A stretch of 64,000 bases of DNA. Source: Flavobacterium sp. ACN2 (lineage in GTDB: Bacteria > Bacteroidota > Bacteroidia > Flavobacteriales > Flavobacteriaceae). Shown here piece after piece: positions 31,671 through 40,825 of the stretch. The DNA is taken from NCBI RefSeq assembly GCF_002303885.1, contig NZ_MRCM01000007.1:62001-126000 (forward strand), read 5' to 3'. The notes beneath the pieces are model-generated. The model had not been told where the DNA came from, did no database searches, and saw nothing but the letters and a program-made list of their open reading frames with translations. Within the stretch, counting starts at the first letter, position 1. The number at the start of each line of letters is the position of its first letter. The translations under genes were made by a program, and so were the position numbers.

Positions 31671-33842
31671 TTAATCAAAAAACTTAGCAATAGTAGTGTA
31701 GAAATCGTCTGGTACAAAAGGTTTGGTAATTACGTCATCCATTCCAAAAGAAAGAAGCATATCTCGGTTTTCGTCAAGCGAAATAGCTGTTAAAGCAATA
31801 ATTGGAGTCGCTTTATCAAATTCGCGAATCAATTTGGTAGCTGTCGTTCCGTTAATTCCAGGAAGATGAACATCCATTAGAATCATGTCGAAGCGTTTAA
31901 CTTTTAAAAGTTCGACAGCATCTTCTCCATTGTCAACAATTTCGCAAGTTATATTTTTGTTTTCCAACATTTTGCGAGTGATCATTTGATTGATCTTGTT
32001 GTCCTCAATCAATAAAATAGATTTGTTTTTCAATTGTTTGTCATTATAAGGTTTTACTTCTTCGATTACTTCCAATGGTTCATTATTGATTTTGAAGTTT
32101 AACTTGAAGGTAAATGTAGAACCTTTACCTACTTCACTTTTTAATTTTATTTCGCCTCCTAAAAGTTCTATTAATTTTTTTACAATTGTAAGACCAAGAC
32201 CTGTTCCTCCATATTTTCTGTTTACTTCGATAGAACCTTGAGAAAAGCTCTCAAAAACAGATTGAAGTTTGTCTTCAGGAATTCCGATTCCAGTGTCGAC
32301 AATTTCGAAATAAACCGTTGCATTTTCTTCTTCCTGAGAATACAGTTTTGCGATAACATTTACGTGGCCGTTCTGAGTAAATTTTAAAGCATTGTTGATT
32401 AAGTTTAGTATAATTTGAGATAATTTAGTTGGATCTCCAATTAGATTGTCAGGAATGGTTTTGTCTATCTCTAGGTTGAAGTAATTCTTATTAGCGGTTG
32501 CCAATTCTTTTAATGAACTTTGAATGTTAAAAAGCAGTTCTTTAAGATTAAAACTGATATTTTCAATTTCGACTTTAGTCGAATCAATTTTGTTGATCTC
32601 TAAGATTTCATTGATAAAAGTGGTCAAATAATTCCCAGAGAATTTTAAAGATTCTAAGTATTTTAATTGTTTTTTCTTCGGTTTGTCTTCCAGTAGAATA
32701 TGGGTAATTCCGTTAATTGCATTCAAAGGTGTCCGGAGTTCATGGCTTACTGTAGACAAAAATTCAGATCTTGCTTTTGATGCTTTTTCTGCTTTGTTTT
32801 TGGCCAGAATCAATTCTTTGTTTTTTTCTCGAAGCAATAAATTGTTCTGGTTTCTGATGATGTTGTTTTTGTATAGCGCTAAACTCAAAAGAGATAAAAT
32901 CGAAATCAAAGCAATTGCCAAAATACTAACCAATTTAGAATAGCGATATGTTTTGAGTTGAAATTTTTCTTCGCTTTCTTTCTTAATTGTGTTGCTTAAA
33001 GATTGATTTTTTTTGAACTTTTGAAATTCATCCAAATCAATTTTGGCATTTTTTAGTTTTAGCATATAATTTTCCAGCTGATAATGCTCGTCTAGGTAGG
33101 AATATGCCAGATCATAGTTTTTATTTTGCTTGTAGTATTGACTTATGGCTAAAACGATTTTCGATTTCTTCGGAAAATCATTGATTTTGTCATTGTAATC
33201 TAAGGCTTTATTAAAATATATAATTGCCGAATCATTTCTTTTAAGTTGGCCTTCAATTAAACCAAGCTGATAATAGGTATCTACTTTGGTTTTTATAATT
33301 GCATTGTTGTCTGGTTTTTTAGTGATCGCTTTAAAAGTCTTTAGTGCCGATTTAAGATCGTTATTGGTTTTAAATGCTAAAGCTTTCTGATAATTTAATA
33401 TTTCTGCGTTGTCATTGATGTTCAGATTTTTAAGTAAATCTTTGGCTTTTGTGTAATAAACGTTAGCTGTTTTGTAATCGCCTTTTGCGGTATTTGTTAC
33501 GCCAATATAATGCAATGCCAAAACTTTTGTGCAGCTTGGTTTTAAAGTGTCAAATAAAGAAACCGTTTTATGAAAGTTTTTTAAAGCGTCTTCAAATTTT
33601 TTCTGGTTGTAATAGATTTTTCCAAGCTTAAAAGTCTGATTGGCCAAATTCTCTTTTTTGCCATTTTCTTCACAGAAATTAATCGACTTTTCGGTGTAAT
33701 AAACCGCCTGATCAAACTTTTTATTGTTAAGGTTAGAATTAGCCAGCTTGTTATAATAGGTAACACTATCTGTATTCTTTTTAGCTTGAGAATACAAAAA
33801 TGAGTTAAAAAAACAAACAACAATAAAAAGATAGTATTTCAT
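31671..33842 (-). CDS. Hybrid sensor histidine kinase with N-terminal TPR repeats and C-terminal receiver
   Basis: 723 residues from ATG 33842; an in-frame TTG three codons earlier is less likely. Signal peptide ~1-19 (ending FLYSQ). A periplasmic TPR array follows (~28-270, e.g. DQAVYYTEKSINFCEENGKK, ALKNFHKTVSLFDTL, DSAIIYFNKALDYNDK). A transmembrane helix (~302-324, LVSILAIALISILSLLSLAL) and a short coil lead into HisKA with the phospho-His in FLSTVSHELRTPLNAI (~368). HATPase_c has DPTKLSQIILNLINNALKFT, DTGIGIP and GTGLGL. The receiver has ILLIEDNKINQ and the phospho-Asp in MILMDVHLPGING (~655). Output must go through a phosphorelay or protein contacts because no DNA-binding domain is present. 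The signal is unknown. Confidence 0.95.
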   Translation of the reverse strand: MKYYLFIVVCFFNSFLYSQAKKNTDSVTYYNKLANSNLNNKKFDQAVYYTEKSINFCEENGKKENLANQTFKLGKIYYNQKKFEDALKNFHKTVSLFDTLKPSCTKVLALHYIGVTNTAKGDYKTANVYYTKAKDLLKNLNINDNAEILNYQKALAFKTNNDLKSALKTFKAITKKPDNNAIIKTKVDTYYQLGLIEGQLKRNDSAIIYFNKALDYNDKINDFPKKSKIVLAISQYYKQNKNYDLAYSYLDEHYQLENYMLKLKNAKIDLDEFQKFKKNQSLSNTIKKESEEKFQLKTYRYSKLVSILAIALISILSLLSLALYKNNIIRNQNNLLLREKNKELILAKNKAEKASKARSEFLSTVSHELRTPLNAINGITHILLEDKPKKKQLKYLESLKFSGNYLTTFINEILEINKIDSTKVEIENISFNLKELLFNIQSSLKELATANKNYFNLEIDKTIPDNLIGDPTKLSQIILNLINNALKFTQNGHVNVIAKLYSQEEENATVYFEIVDTGIGIPEDKLQSVFESFSQGSIEVNRKYGGTGLGLTIVKKLIELLGGEIKLKSEVGKGSTFTFKLNFKINNEPLEVIEEVKPYNDKQLKNKSILLIEDNKINQMITRKMLENKNITCEIVDNGEDAVELLKVKRFDMILMDVHLPGINGTTATKLIREFDKATPIIALTAISLDENRDMLLSFGMDDVITKPFVPDDFYTTIAKFFD

Positions 33843-33868
33843 GTATGGCAATGCTATTACAATGAATC

Positions 33869-34867
33869 TTATTTTTTTCTTATCAGTAAAATTAAATCGA
33901 TCAATCTTGATGAATAGCCAATTTCGTTATCGTACCAGCCTACAACTTTTACCATTTTATCGATAACCGAAGTTAGCTGTGCATCAAATAAACAAGAATT
34001 TGTATTGCCAATTACATCAACCGAAACAATCGGATCTTCGGTATAATCTAATATTCCTTTTAAATTTGTCTTTGAGGCTTGTTGGAATGCTTTATTTATT
34101 TCTTCAATGCTCACGGCACGTTTTACATTGAAGGTTATGTCTGTTAATGAACCGTCTGGAACTGGGACTCTAATACCACAACCGCCCATTTTATTGTGCA
34201 ATTTAGGAAAAATTTTTGTTAATGCCTTAGCTGCACCTGTAGTTGTTGGAACAATCGACTGGCTGGCACCTCTCGCACGGCGTAAATCCTTATGAGGCTG
34301 GTCATGAAGACTTTGGTCTGTCGTGAAAGAATGTATAGTAGTAATGTAAGCTTGCTCAATTCCGCACAATTCTTCGATAATTTTGATCATCGGAGCAGCA
34401 TTATTCGTTGTACAGCTTGCATTAGAAACTATATCTTCGTTTCCATCCAAAATATGTTCGTTTACACCAAGAACTACCGTTTTGATAGTGTCAACTTCTG
34501 ATGGAGCCGAAAGAATTACTTTTTTTGCTCCAGCTTCCAGATGCGCATTTAATTCTTCATGCGTTTTATATTTACCTGTCGATTCAATCACAATATCAAT
34601 CGAATGCGATTTCCAGTCTATGTTTGAAATGTTTTTTTCATGAAAAAAGAAAAAATGCCTTCCGTCTACAATGATACTATTTTCGTCATGACTTACTTCG
34701 GCTTTCAAAACACCGTGAATACTGTCATATTTAATTAAATGCGACATGGTTTTGTTGTCTGCAATATCATTTATAGCAACGACTTCGATTTCGGGGTGAT
34801 TTAAAAGCAATCGGAATAAATTTCTTCCAATTCTCCCAAATCCATTAATAGCAATTCTTGTTTTCAA
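33869..34867 (-). CDS. gap: Type I glyceraldehyde-3-phosphate dehydrogenase
   Basis: NAD(P)-dependent oxidation of glyceraldehyde-3-phosphate to 1,3-bisphosphoglycerate in glycolysis, or the reverse in gluconeogenesis. 332 residues. Rossmann start INGFGRIGRNLFRLL and AINDIADNKT; catalytic Cys in IVSNASCTTNNAAPMIKII (~150); TTIHSFTTDQSLHDQPHKDL with the catalytic His; RVPVPDGSLTDIT; C-terminal WYDNEIGYSSRLIDL. A stretch DGRHFFFFHEKN is a little unusual and may mark a second paralog. Lies downstream of lipA on the same strand but separated by a palindromic repeat, so probably a separate transcript. Confidence 0.95.
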   Translation of the reverse strand: MKTRIAINGFGRIGRNLFRLLLNHPEIEVVAINDIADNKTMSHLIKYDSIHGVLKAEVSHDENSIIVDGRHFFFFHEKNISNIDWKSHSIDIVIESTGKYKTHEELNAHLEAGAKKVILSAPSEVDTIKTVVLGVNEHILDGNEDIVSNASCTTNNAAPMIKIIEELCGIEQAYITTIHSFTTDQSLHDQPHKDLRRARGASQSIVPTTTGAAKALTKIFPKLHNKMGGCGIRVPVPDGSLTDITFNVKRAVSIEEINKAFQQASKTNLKGILDYTEDPIVSVDVIGNTNSCLFDAQLTSVIDKMVKVVGWYDNEIGYSSRLIDLILLIRKK

Positions 34868-34890
34868 TTATTCGGTTTATTCGTTTAATT

Positions 34891-34947
34891 GGTTAATCGT
34901 TTAATTGTTTCAAACCGTTAAACGTCTTTGCGATTAAACGATTAACC
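34891..34947. repeat. Palindromic repeat between gap and lipA
   Basis: GGTTAATCGTTTAAT (34891-34905) is exactly complementary to ATTAAACGATTAACC (34933-34947). It follows the lipA stop region on the opposite side, so it may terminate no gene in particular. Confidence 0.65.
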
Positions 34948-34952
34948 TAAAT

Positions 34953-35819
34953 TTATAAAATATGTTTTTGTGCTTTATATGAAGAACGAACAAGAGGTCC
35001 ACTCTCAACATGTCTGAAACCTAAATCAAGACCAAATTTTTCATATCTGGCAAATTGTTCAGGTGTAATAAATTCTTTTACAGGAAGATGTTTTTTACTT
35101 GGTTGTAAATACTGTCCAATTGTTACAACATCAACATTTGCATTTCTTAAATCTGTCATAGTCTGGAAAACTTCTTCTTCAGTTTCTCCAAGACCAAGCA
35201 TAATTCCAGATTTTGTTCTGTTGATTCCTTTTTCTTTCAGATAACGAAGTACTTCTAAACTTCTGTCATATTTAGCTTGAATACGAACTTCGCGAGTCAA
35301 ACGTCGTACAGTTTCCATGTTATGCGAAACAACTTCAGGATTTGCTTCTACAATTCGATCAAGGTTTCTTTCAATTCCTTGAAAATCTGGGATCAAAGTT
35401 TCAAGAGTAGTTTGAGGGTTCATTCTTCTGATGGCTCTCACGGTTTCCATCCAAATGATAGAACCACCGTCTTTAATATCGTCTCTGTCAACGCTAGTGA
35501 TTACAGCATGTTTGATATTCATGATTTTAATAGAACGAGCTACTTTTTCAGGCTCATCCCAATCTACCGTTTCTGGTCTGCCTGTTTTTACACCGCAGAA
35601 ACCGCAAGAACGCGTACAGACATTTCCTAAAATCATAAAAGTTGCTGTTCCTTCACCCCAACATTCGCCCATGTTTGGACAGCTTCCAGAAGTACAAATG
35701 GTATTTAAACTATATTTATCAACTAAACCTCTAAGTTCAGTATATTTTTGTCCGATAGGTAATTTTACTTTTAACCACTTTGGTTTTGTGGTTTGTATAT
35801 TTTCAGTGACTGTTTCCAT
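34953..35819 (-). CDS. lipA: Lipoyl synthase
   Basis: Radical SAM enzyme inserting two sulfurs into protein-bound octanoyl groups to make lipoate. 288 residues. Both clusters are intact: auxiliary CX4CX5C in [12 protein letters not shown] (~41-52) and radical-SAM CX3CX2C in CTRSCGFC (~67-74). The C-terminal RSSY that ligates the auxiliary cluster is present ([14 protein letters not shown]). The gene is preceded by an exact -7 element (TATCTTTG on the minus strand, 35838-35845) 19 bp upstream. Confidence 0.97.
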   Translation of the reverse strand: METVTENIQTTKPKWLKVKLPIGQKYTELRGLVDKYSLNTICTSGSCPNMGECWGEGTATFMILGNVCTRSCGFCGVKTGRPETVDWDEPEKVARSIKIMNIKHAVITSVDRDDIKDGGSIIWMETVRAIRRMNPQTTLETLIPDFQGIERNLDRIVEANPEVVSHNMETVRRLTREVRIQAKYDRSLEVLRYLKEKGINRTKSGIMLGLGETEEEVFQTMTDLRNANVDVVTIGQYLQPSKKHLPVKEFITPEQFARYEKFGLDLGFRHVESGPLVRSSYKAQKHIL

Positions 35820-35837
35820 ATATCAATGTTCAAAGTG

Positions 35838-35845
35838 CAAAGATA
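35838..35845 (-). promoter_or_regulatory. -7 element of lipA
   Basis: TATCTTTG on the minus strand, exact TAnnTTTG match, 19 bp before the lipA ATG. Confidence 0.5.
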
Positions 35846-36016
35846 CGGAATGTAGTTTATTTTGAGATGTTTATTTGCTTTTCCTTTGCTTTTTCGAATT
35901 TGCTTTTTTTTAAATTTTTTAGCGTATACCTTAATCTATTGCAAATTTGTCTTTTTGGGATACTGCAGAAAAAAAAGGGAAGCTAATTTTACCCGATACT
36001 TTAAAAGATTAAGGAC

Positions 36017-36892
36017 ATGAAAAAGAAATTTGTTGTATTAGGAGTTTTAATTGCAATCTTAGGTCTTACTAAAATGAATGCACAAGAGAGCTCAGATAAG
36101 AAAGAATTATCGCTTTTAGATAAAACTATGTTAGGATTTACTTTTAGTGACGCCGATGCAGTAGCTATGGCTCAAAAAGGAATTACAGAACTAGATGCAA
36201 ATAATCCGGTGGCTGAAGCGACAGATGGTTATGCAATTCGATTAAATCGCTTATTTGGAAAACATTCTTCTAGTGAGGGCGTTACTTTGAATTATAAAGT
36301 TTATTTAGTAAAAGACATAAATGCTTTTGCTTGTGCGGATGGAAGTGTTCGTGTATTTGCAGGTTTAATGAATATTATGGACGATAATGAATTACTGGCA
36401 ATTATTGGGCATGAAATTGGCCATGTGGTAAATCATGATAGTAAAAATGGAATTAAAGCATTTTATAAAAAAGAAGCTTTATTGCATGCGGCGGCATCAC
36501 AGTCGGATATTGTATCTACTCTTTCAAAATCTGAATATGGAAAATTAGGAAGTGCAATGATTGATAGTGGGCATAATAGAAAACAAGAGTCTAAAGCAGA
36601 TTCTTTTGCTTACGATTTTATGAAAAAAAATGGTTACGATGTTAACGCTGTAGAGTCATCTTTTAGAATTCTACAAAAAATAAGTGAAGGAGCAGACTCA
36701 TCTTTTATTTCAAGAATGCAGAGTTCTCATCCAGATCCAGGAAAAAGGGCTGATGAAGCCAAAAAAAGAGCAACAAAAGATGGTTTATATCATGTTTATG
36801 AGCAACAGAAAATTGTCAATACAGCTCCAGTAAATGCTACAAAAAAGACAACCACAGCAACAAAGAAAACAAGTACAGCAAAAAAGAAATAA
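36017..36892 (+). CDS. M48 family metalloprotease, copy 1
   Basis: 291 residues. Signal peptide ~1-22 (ending KMNAQ), so periplasmic or outer-membrane associated. Zinc site HExxH in AIIGHEIGHVVNHDSKNG (~134-150) with the third ligand Glu in RKQESKADSFAYDFM. Other family features are VFAGLMNIMDDNELLA and SSHPDPGKRADEAKK. The C-terminus is a low-complexity Lys/Thr tail (ATKKTTTATKKTSTAKKK). It is closely similar along its whole length to the next gene, so the two arose by tandem duplication. A terminator separates them. Likely a quality-control protease of the envelope, by analogy to LoiP/BepA relatives. Confidence 0.9.
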   Translation: MKKKFVVLGVLIAILGLTKMNAQESSDKKELSLLDKTMLGFTFSDADAVAMAQKGITELDANNPVAEATDGYAIRLNRLFGKHSSSEGVTLNYKVYLVKDINAFACADGSVRVFAGLMNIMDDNELLAIIGHEIGHVVNHDSKNGIKAFYKKEALLHAAASQSDIVSTLSKSEYGKLGSAMIDSGHNRKQESKADSFAYDFMKKNGYDVNAVESSFRILQKISEGADSSFISRMQSSHPDPGKRADEAKKRATKDGLYHVYEQQKIVNTAPVNATKKTTTATKKTSTAKKK

Positions 36893-36907
36893 GTTATACA
36901 TTATTCA

Positions 36908-36946
36908 AAACCGGTAAATCTAAAGAGTTTGCCGGTTTTTTCTTTT
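36908..36946 (+). terminator. Terminator of M48 protease copy 1
   Basis: AAAACCGGTAAA pairs with TTTGCCGGTTTT (one wobble), followed by TTCTTTTT. Confidence 0.85.
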
Positions 36947-37091
36947 TAGGATAGAAGCAAAATCCACTATATATTGATTATCAGCTCATAAAAATGTTAT
37001 ATCTTTATTTGTTGAAAAACAAGTTTTGTGTGAAATTAAAAAAGCATTTTGTTATGCTACATTTGTTGTTAAATTGTAATTATAAAAAAAT

Positions 37092-37964
37092 ATGAAAAAG
37101 AAATTTATAATAGCGGGACTTTTATTTACAGCATTTGGTTTGACTAAAATGACTGCACAGATTAATTTTGGAGATAAGGCGATTGGTGCAGTTCAAAAAG
37201 GAGTTACGGGTTTTACTTTTAGTAATGCCGATGCGGCAAAATTATCTAAAGAAGCGGTAGATAAATTAGATGCCGAACATGAAATTGCTGGACCAACTGA
37301 CGGTTACACTTTAAGATTAAATCGTGTTTTTGGAAAACATGCTTCTGGTGACGGATTTACTTTAAATTATAAAGTATATAAGTTGAAAGAAGTAAATGCT
37401 TTTGCAACTGCAGACGGAAGCGTTCGTGTATATTCAGGTTTAATGGATATTATGGATGACAATGAATTAATTGCTGTAATTGGGCATGAAATCGGACACG
37501 TAGCAAACAATGATTCGAGAGATGCTATTCGCGCGGCTTATCAAAAAGAAGCTTTAATGGATGGAGCAGCTTCTCAGTCTGCAACAGTGGCGACAGTTAC
37601 CGATAGTCAGCTTGGAAAAATTGGAAGCGCAATTATTGATAGTAAATATAGTCGTAAACAAGAATCTGAGGCAGATTTATTTGCTTACAATTTCATGAAG
37701 AAAAATGGTTACGATGTAAATGCTGAAGAATCTGCTTTTAGAATTTTGGCAAAAATGAGCGAAGGGTCACAAGCTTCGTTTATTGATCAAATGATGAGTT
37801 CGCATCCAGATTCACAGAAAAGAGCAGATGAAGCTAAGAAAAGGGCAGAAAAAGATGGTTTGTATAAACCTTATGTGCAACAAAAGATTGTAAATACAGT
37901 TCCAGCAGCCACTACAACTAAAAAAGCAACAACTGCTAAGAAAACTACAACCAAAAAGAAATAA
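37092..37964 (+). CDS. M48 family metalloprotease, copy 2
   Basis: 290 residues, tandem paralog of the preceding gene. Signal peptide ~1-22 (ending KMTAQ). HExxH in AVIGHEIGHVANNDSRDA, third ligand in RKQESEADLFAYNFM. The same VYSGLMDIMDDNELIAVIG and SSHPDSQKRADEAKKRAEKD segments occur, with a Lys/Thr tail (KKATTAKKTTTKKK). The N-terminal ~45 residues after the signal peptide differ most (INFGDKAIGAVQKGVTGFTF instead of SSDKKELSLLDKTMLGFTF). Both copies keep all zinc ligands, so both should be active. Has its own upstream region and terminator. Confidence 0.9.
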   Translation: MKKKFIIAGLLFTAFGLTKMTAQINFGDKAIGAVQKGVTGFTFSNADAAKLSKEAVDKLDAEHEIAGPTDGYTLRLNRVFGKHASGDGFTLNYKVYKLKEVNAFATADGSVRVYSGLMDIMDDNELIAVIGHEIGHVANNDSRDAIRAAYQKEALMDGAASQSATVATVTDSQLGKIGSAIIDSKYSRKQESEADLFAYNFMKKNGYDVNAEESAFRILAKMSEGSQASFIDQMMSSHPDSQKRADEAKKRAEKDGLYKPYVQQKIVNTVPAATTTKKATTAKKTTTKKK

Positions 37965-37982
37965 GAGTTGTGTGTAATCATA

Positions 37983-38019
37983 AAAAACAAACCCGGCATT
38001 TTGCCGGGTTTGTTTTTTA
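37983..38019. terminator. Bidirectional terminator after M48 copy 2
   Basis: AAACAAACCCGGCA and TGCCGGGTTTGTTT form a 14-bp stem with a 2-3-nt loop. T-run on the right and A-run on the left serve the convergent PH-domain gene as well; the hairpin's end touches that gene's stop codon. Confidence 0.85.
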
Positions 38020-38397
38020 TCCTAATACATGAAAAGCAAGAATCTTTTGCACTTCATAAACATTAACCGATTTATTGAATTGTTTTACAATACTCGGATG
38101 TTGTTCGCTTGAAATCCAGATTTTTAATTCGGCATCCAAATCAAAAGTTCCAGCTGTTTCTACACTAAAACGAGTAATGCTTTTATAACCAATAGATTTG
38201 TATTCTGTTTTACTTCCTGTAATTCCTTGTACATCAACCAAGATTAATCGTTTGTTGGTGAAAATAAAAGTATCGCGAATAAGTTTAAAACCCATTTCGA
38301 TTTCTTCATTTGCCGTCAAAAGCTGTCCGTATTTTTTAATTAAATCTTCTTGACTTACTGAACCTGCATTGCCAAGAATTGCTGAAAATATTCCCAT
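38017..38397 (-). CDS. PH domain-containing protein (bacterial PH type)
   Basis: 126 residues. After a short N-terminal helix (SQEDLIKKYGQLLTANEEIE), it has the bPH core: MGFKLIRDTFIFTNKRLILV, then DVQGITGSKTEYKSIGYKSI and the final helix NVYEVQKILAFHVLG. The TNKRLIL and SIGYKSITRF motifs match the PF08000-type bacterial PH family. Cytoplasmic, no membrane segment. The ligand is unknown. Single gene converging on the M48 protease. Confidence 0.85.
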   Translation of the reverse strand: MGIFSAILGNAGSVSQEDLIKKYGQLLTANEEIEMGFKLIRDTFIFTNKRLILVDVQGITGSKTEYKSIGYKSITRFSVETAGTFDLDAELKIWISSEQHPSIVKQFNKSVNVYEVQKILAFHVLG

Positions 38398-38459
38398 TAT
38401 TCTGTTTTAATTTAGTTAAAATGATTTCAGTTTTGAAGGAGTAAATGTAGTCGATTTTG

Positions 38460-39197
38460 TTAATTTTTTTGGTTTGATTTAAATTTAATTATTAACGGAA
38501 CAACTGTTATGGCCGTTAAGAAGGATGCTATAAAAGTGACAATTAAATTTCCAATATTTAAAGCTTTTGGATCTAATGCAAATCTCATTAATAAAATCGT
38601 AGCGGTAAATAAAACAACAGCACTCCAATACAGTTTATTAATAGCGGTTTGGGGATAAGAAACTTTTGGAAGTTTAGAGAAAGCATATACTATAACACTA
38701 ATTCCAAAAAGAGTGCTTGAATGCTGAGCTATTTTCCAAAACGGAATTTCTACTCCAAATATTGATAAGGTGTTTTGAAAAGTATCAAATTGATGAACAA
38801 AATAACCATGTTTATGTGTAAAAGCATCCCAGAAAATATGAGAAAATATTCCAACCAATAAAGAGATTAAAACGATAAGCCAATTTTTTTTAAAATAAAC
38901 ATTCCAGTCAAAATCTGTAAAAATTAGAATTCTGTTTTTTATAAAAAATGGAAGATTTTGAAACAAGAGATTTCTAGTTAAATTATGGAAAAGAAAAGTT
39001 AGTAAAAGAGCAAAAGGCAAATCAAACCAGAAAACACCATTTAGAGTATGGCTGTAATCGCTTTTGACTTTCATGCGGAGAAAATATTCGAAATCAGGAG
39101 TAAGGCTTCCGATTACTAAAGCTGTTAAAGAAAACCATGATTTTGGTAAATATCTTAACGGAAGAATTATTGCAGGATGCGAAAATGTAAAAGGCAT
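38460..39197 (-). CDS. DUF4184 family membrane protein
   Basis: 245 residues. Starts with the family signature MPFTFSHPAIILPLRYLP followed by GSLTPDFEYFLR, which contains conserved His and Asp residues. SHTLNGVFWFDLP and SHIFWDAFTHKHGYF add more conserved His/Asp in and between membrane segments; six or so hydrophobic helices are visible. The conserved polar residues resemble the arrangement of membrane metal-dependent hydrolases of the YdjM type, but activity is not established for DUF4184. Confidence 0.85.
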   Translation of the reverse strand: MPFTFSHPAIILPLRYLPKSWFSLTALVIGSLTPDFEYFLRMKVKSDYSHTLNGVFWFDLPFALLLTFLFHNLTRNLLFQNLPFFIKNRILIFTDFDWNVYFKKNWLIVLISLLVGIFSHIFWDAFTHKHGYFVHQFDTFQNTLSIFGVEIPFWKIAQHSSTLFGISVIVYAFSKLPKVSYPQTAINKLYWSAVVLFTATILLMRFALDPKALNIGNLIVTFIASFLTAITVVPLIIKFKSNQKN

Positions 39198-39297
39198 TAA
39201 AGTTGAATTTTAATTAGATAGGGTTTGATAGATGAATTAAATGTAAACAAAAAAGCAGAACCTAAGTTCTGCTTTTTCACTTTTCAAAATATTTATA

Positions 39298-40116
39298 TTA
39301 TTCGACTTCTGTTTTTATTGTGATTGGAAGATTGTATGCAGTTCTAACTGGTTTTCCGTCTAGAACTCCTGGAGCCCATTTTGTTTTTAATGATTTCAAG
39401 ACTCTAATAGCTTCTTTTCCTACTCCATAACCAGGATCATTTTTTACCATAATGTCTGTAAGCGATCCGTCTTTTTCAACTACAAACGATACATACACTC
39501 TTAATGTTTTTTCTACATCAAGTTCTGGTCTGCGGAAATTGTTTCCAACATACTTGTAAAACTGCGCGATTCCACCTGGGAATTCTGGAAGCTTATCCAG
39601 AACCGCAACAGAAACAGGATCGTTTGTTGGCGGTGCAACCGAAGCAACATCTCCATTTCCTCCAGAAGAAGGCATTGTATTAATTGCAGGTCCATTTCCA
39701 GTTGTATTGTCTGTAGCAGGTACATTTTCTGTATTTGATGCAATATTTTCAACTGCCTCTTGTGTTCTCGCTACTACAGGATTTGTTAGCTGTACCGCAT
39801 CTGTTTTTGGTGCTGAACTCTGTTCAACCATAGGTGCAGGCGGAGCTGGCGGTGGTGGCACAACAATAGGATCTACGGGGATAACCGTAGGTTTGTAGAT
39901 TGTTGGTTCTGGCTCAACTTCAACAGTTGAAGACGTAATTTTGCTAATAAGTACAGGTGCACTTCCTAAAGCCGTTATTAACAATAAACCCATAAAGAGA
40001 GCTGTAACAGAGTTTTTGGAATTCTCCTGACGTAGCTGATAAGCGCCGTATTCTTTGTTTTTGTTCTCGAAAACAAGATCGGTCCACTTGTTTTCATAAA
40101 TGCTTAATTTAGACAT
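39298..40116 (-). CDS. TonB family energy transducer protein
   Basis: 272 residues. An N-terminal cytoplasmic stretch (KWTDLVFENKNKEYGAYQLR) is characteristic of Bacteroidota TonB proteins and precedes one transmembrane helix (TALFMGLLLITALGSAPVLI, ~35-54). A Pro-rich periplasmic spacer (PIVVPPPPAPPAPMVEQ) and a Gly/Asn/Thr-rich linker follow. The C-terminal TonB fold (LPEFPGGIAQFYKYVGNNFR, VYVSFVVEKDGSLTDIMVKN, GKPVRTAYNLPITIKTE) contacts TonB boxes. It could energise the receptors encoded elsewhere in the window. No exbB/exbD nearby. Confidence 0.93.
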   Translation of the reverse strand: MSKLSIYENKWTDLVFENKNKEYGAYQLRQENSKNSVTALFMGLLLITALGSAPVLISKITSSTVEVEPEPTIYKPTVIPVDPIVVPPPPAPPAPMVEQSSAPKTDAVQLTNPVVARTQEAVENIASNTENVPATDNTTGNGPAINTMPSSGGNGDVASVAPPTNDPVSVAVLDKLPEFPGGIAQFYKYVGNNFRRPELDVEKTLRVYVSFVVEKDGSLTDIMVKNDPGYGVGKEAIRVLKSLKTKWAPGVLDGKPVRTAYNLPITIKTEVE

Positions 40117-40273
40117 AATTTTTGGGTTTTAAGGTTAAGTAACTTTAAATCATACGCAGAAAAGGTTTAGGTTTGAGCTAACAACGTAAAAGTTGTAGTT
40201 TTAGTATTATGGAAATCTGTTTATTTTAAGAATAAAACGAGTAATTATTTATTCTTTATTTAAAGATAATAAA

Positions 40274-40825
40274 TTATCTGTTACGTTCGATAATTTCGGC
40301 TAATAATTTTTTAGCTCGCAAAAGTTTCACTTTAACGCTACTTAATGGTTCGTTTATCTTAACGGCAATTTCCTGATAAGACATTTCCTGAAAATAACGA
40401 AGCTGAATTACTTCTTGGTAGTGTGGTTTAAGTTCTTTGATGCATAGAAGCAGACGAGAAAGATTCTGTTCTTTAATTAAAGCATCTTCTGCAGATGGAG
40501 TAGGGTCGGCAATGTTGTATGCCTGCTGGTCTTCGTTGTCTGTGATTTCTATAAAAAGATTGGTCTTCTTTTTTCGAAGCAAATCAATATAGACATTTTT
40601 TGCAATTGCAATAAGCCAGGTGTTAAACTGAAATTCTGAATTATAAGAAGCTATTTTATCAAAAGCTTTAGAGAAGGTTTCTATGGTAATATCTTCTGCG
40701 GTGGTTTCGTTTTCGGTTCGTTTGAGCATAAACGAATACACTTCATTCCAATAATGATCTAATAAAAAAGTAAAGGCGATCTGATCGCCTTTTTTTGCTT
40801 TTTCTATTTTAGAATTTATTTCCAA
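40274..40825 (-). CDS. RNA polymerase sigma-70 factor, ECF-like
   Basis: 183 residues with sigma region 2 (AFTFLLDHYWNEVYSFMLKR, then TAEDITIETFSKAFDKI and FNTWLIAIAKNVYIDLLRKK) and region 4 (LSRLLLCIKELKPHYQEVIQ, LRYFQEMSYQEIAVKINEPL, SSVKVKLLRAKKLLAEII). No anti-sigma gene is adjacent. Its start overlaps the end of the upstream glycosyltransferase gene by 10 bp, so the two are translationally coupled; this order is seen in other flavobacteria, from memory. Directs transcription of an unknown regulon. Confidence 0.93.
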   Translation of the reverse strand: MEINSKIEKAKKGDQIAFTFLLDHYWNEVYSFMLKRTENETTAEDITIETFSKAFDKIASYNSEFQFNTWLIAIAKNVYIDLLRKKKTNLFIEITDNEDQQAYNIADPTPSAEDALIKEQNLSRLLLCIKELKPHYQEVIQLRYFQEMSYQEIAVKINEPLSSVKVKLLRAKKLLAEIIERNR

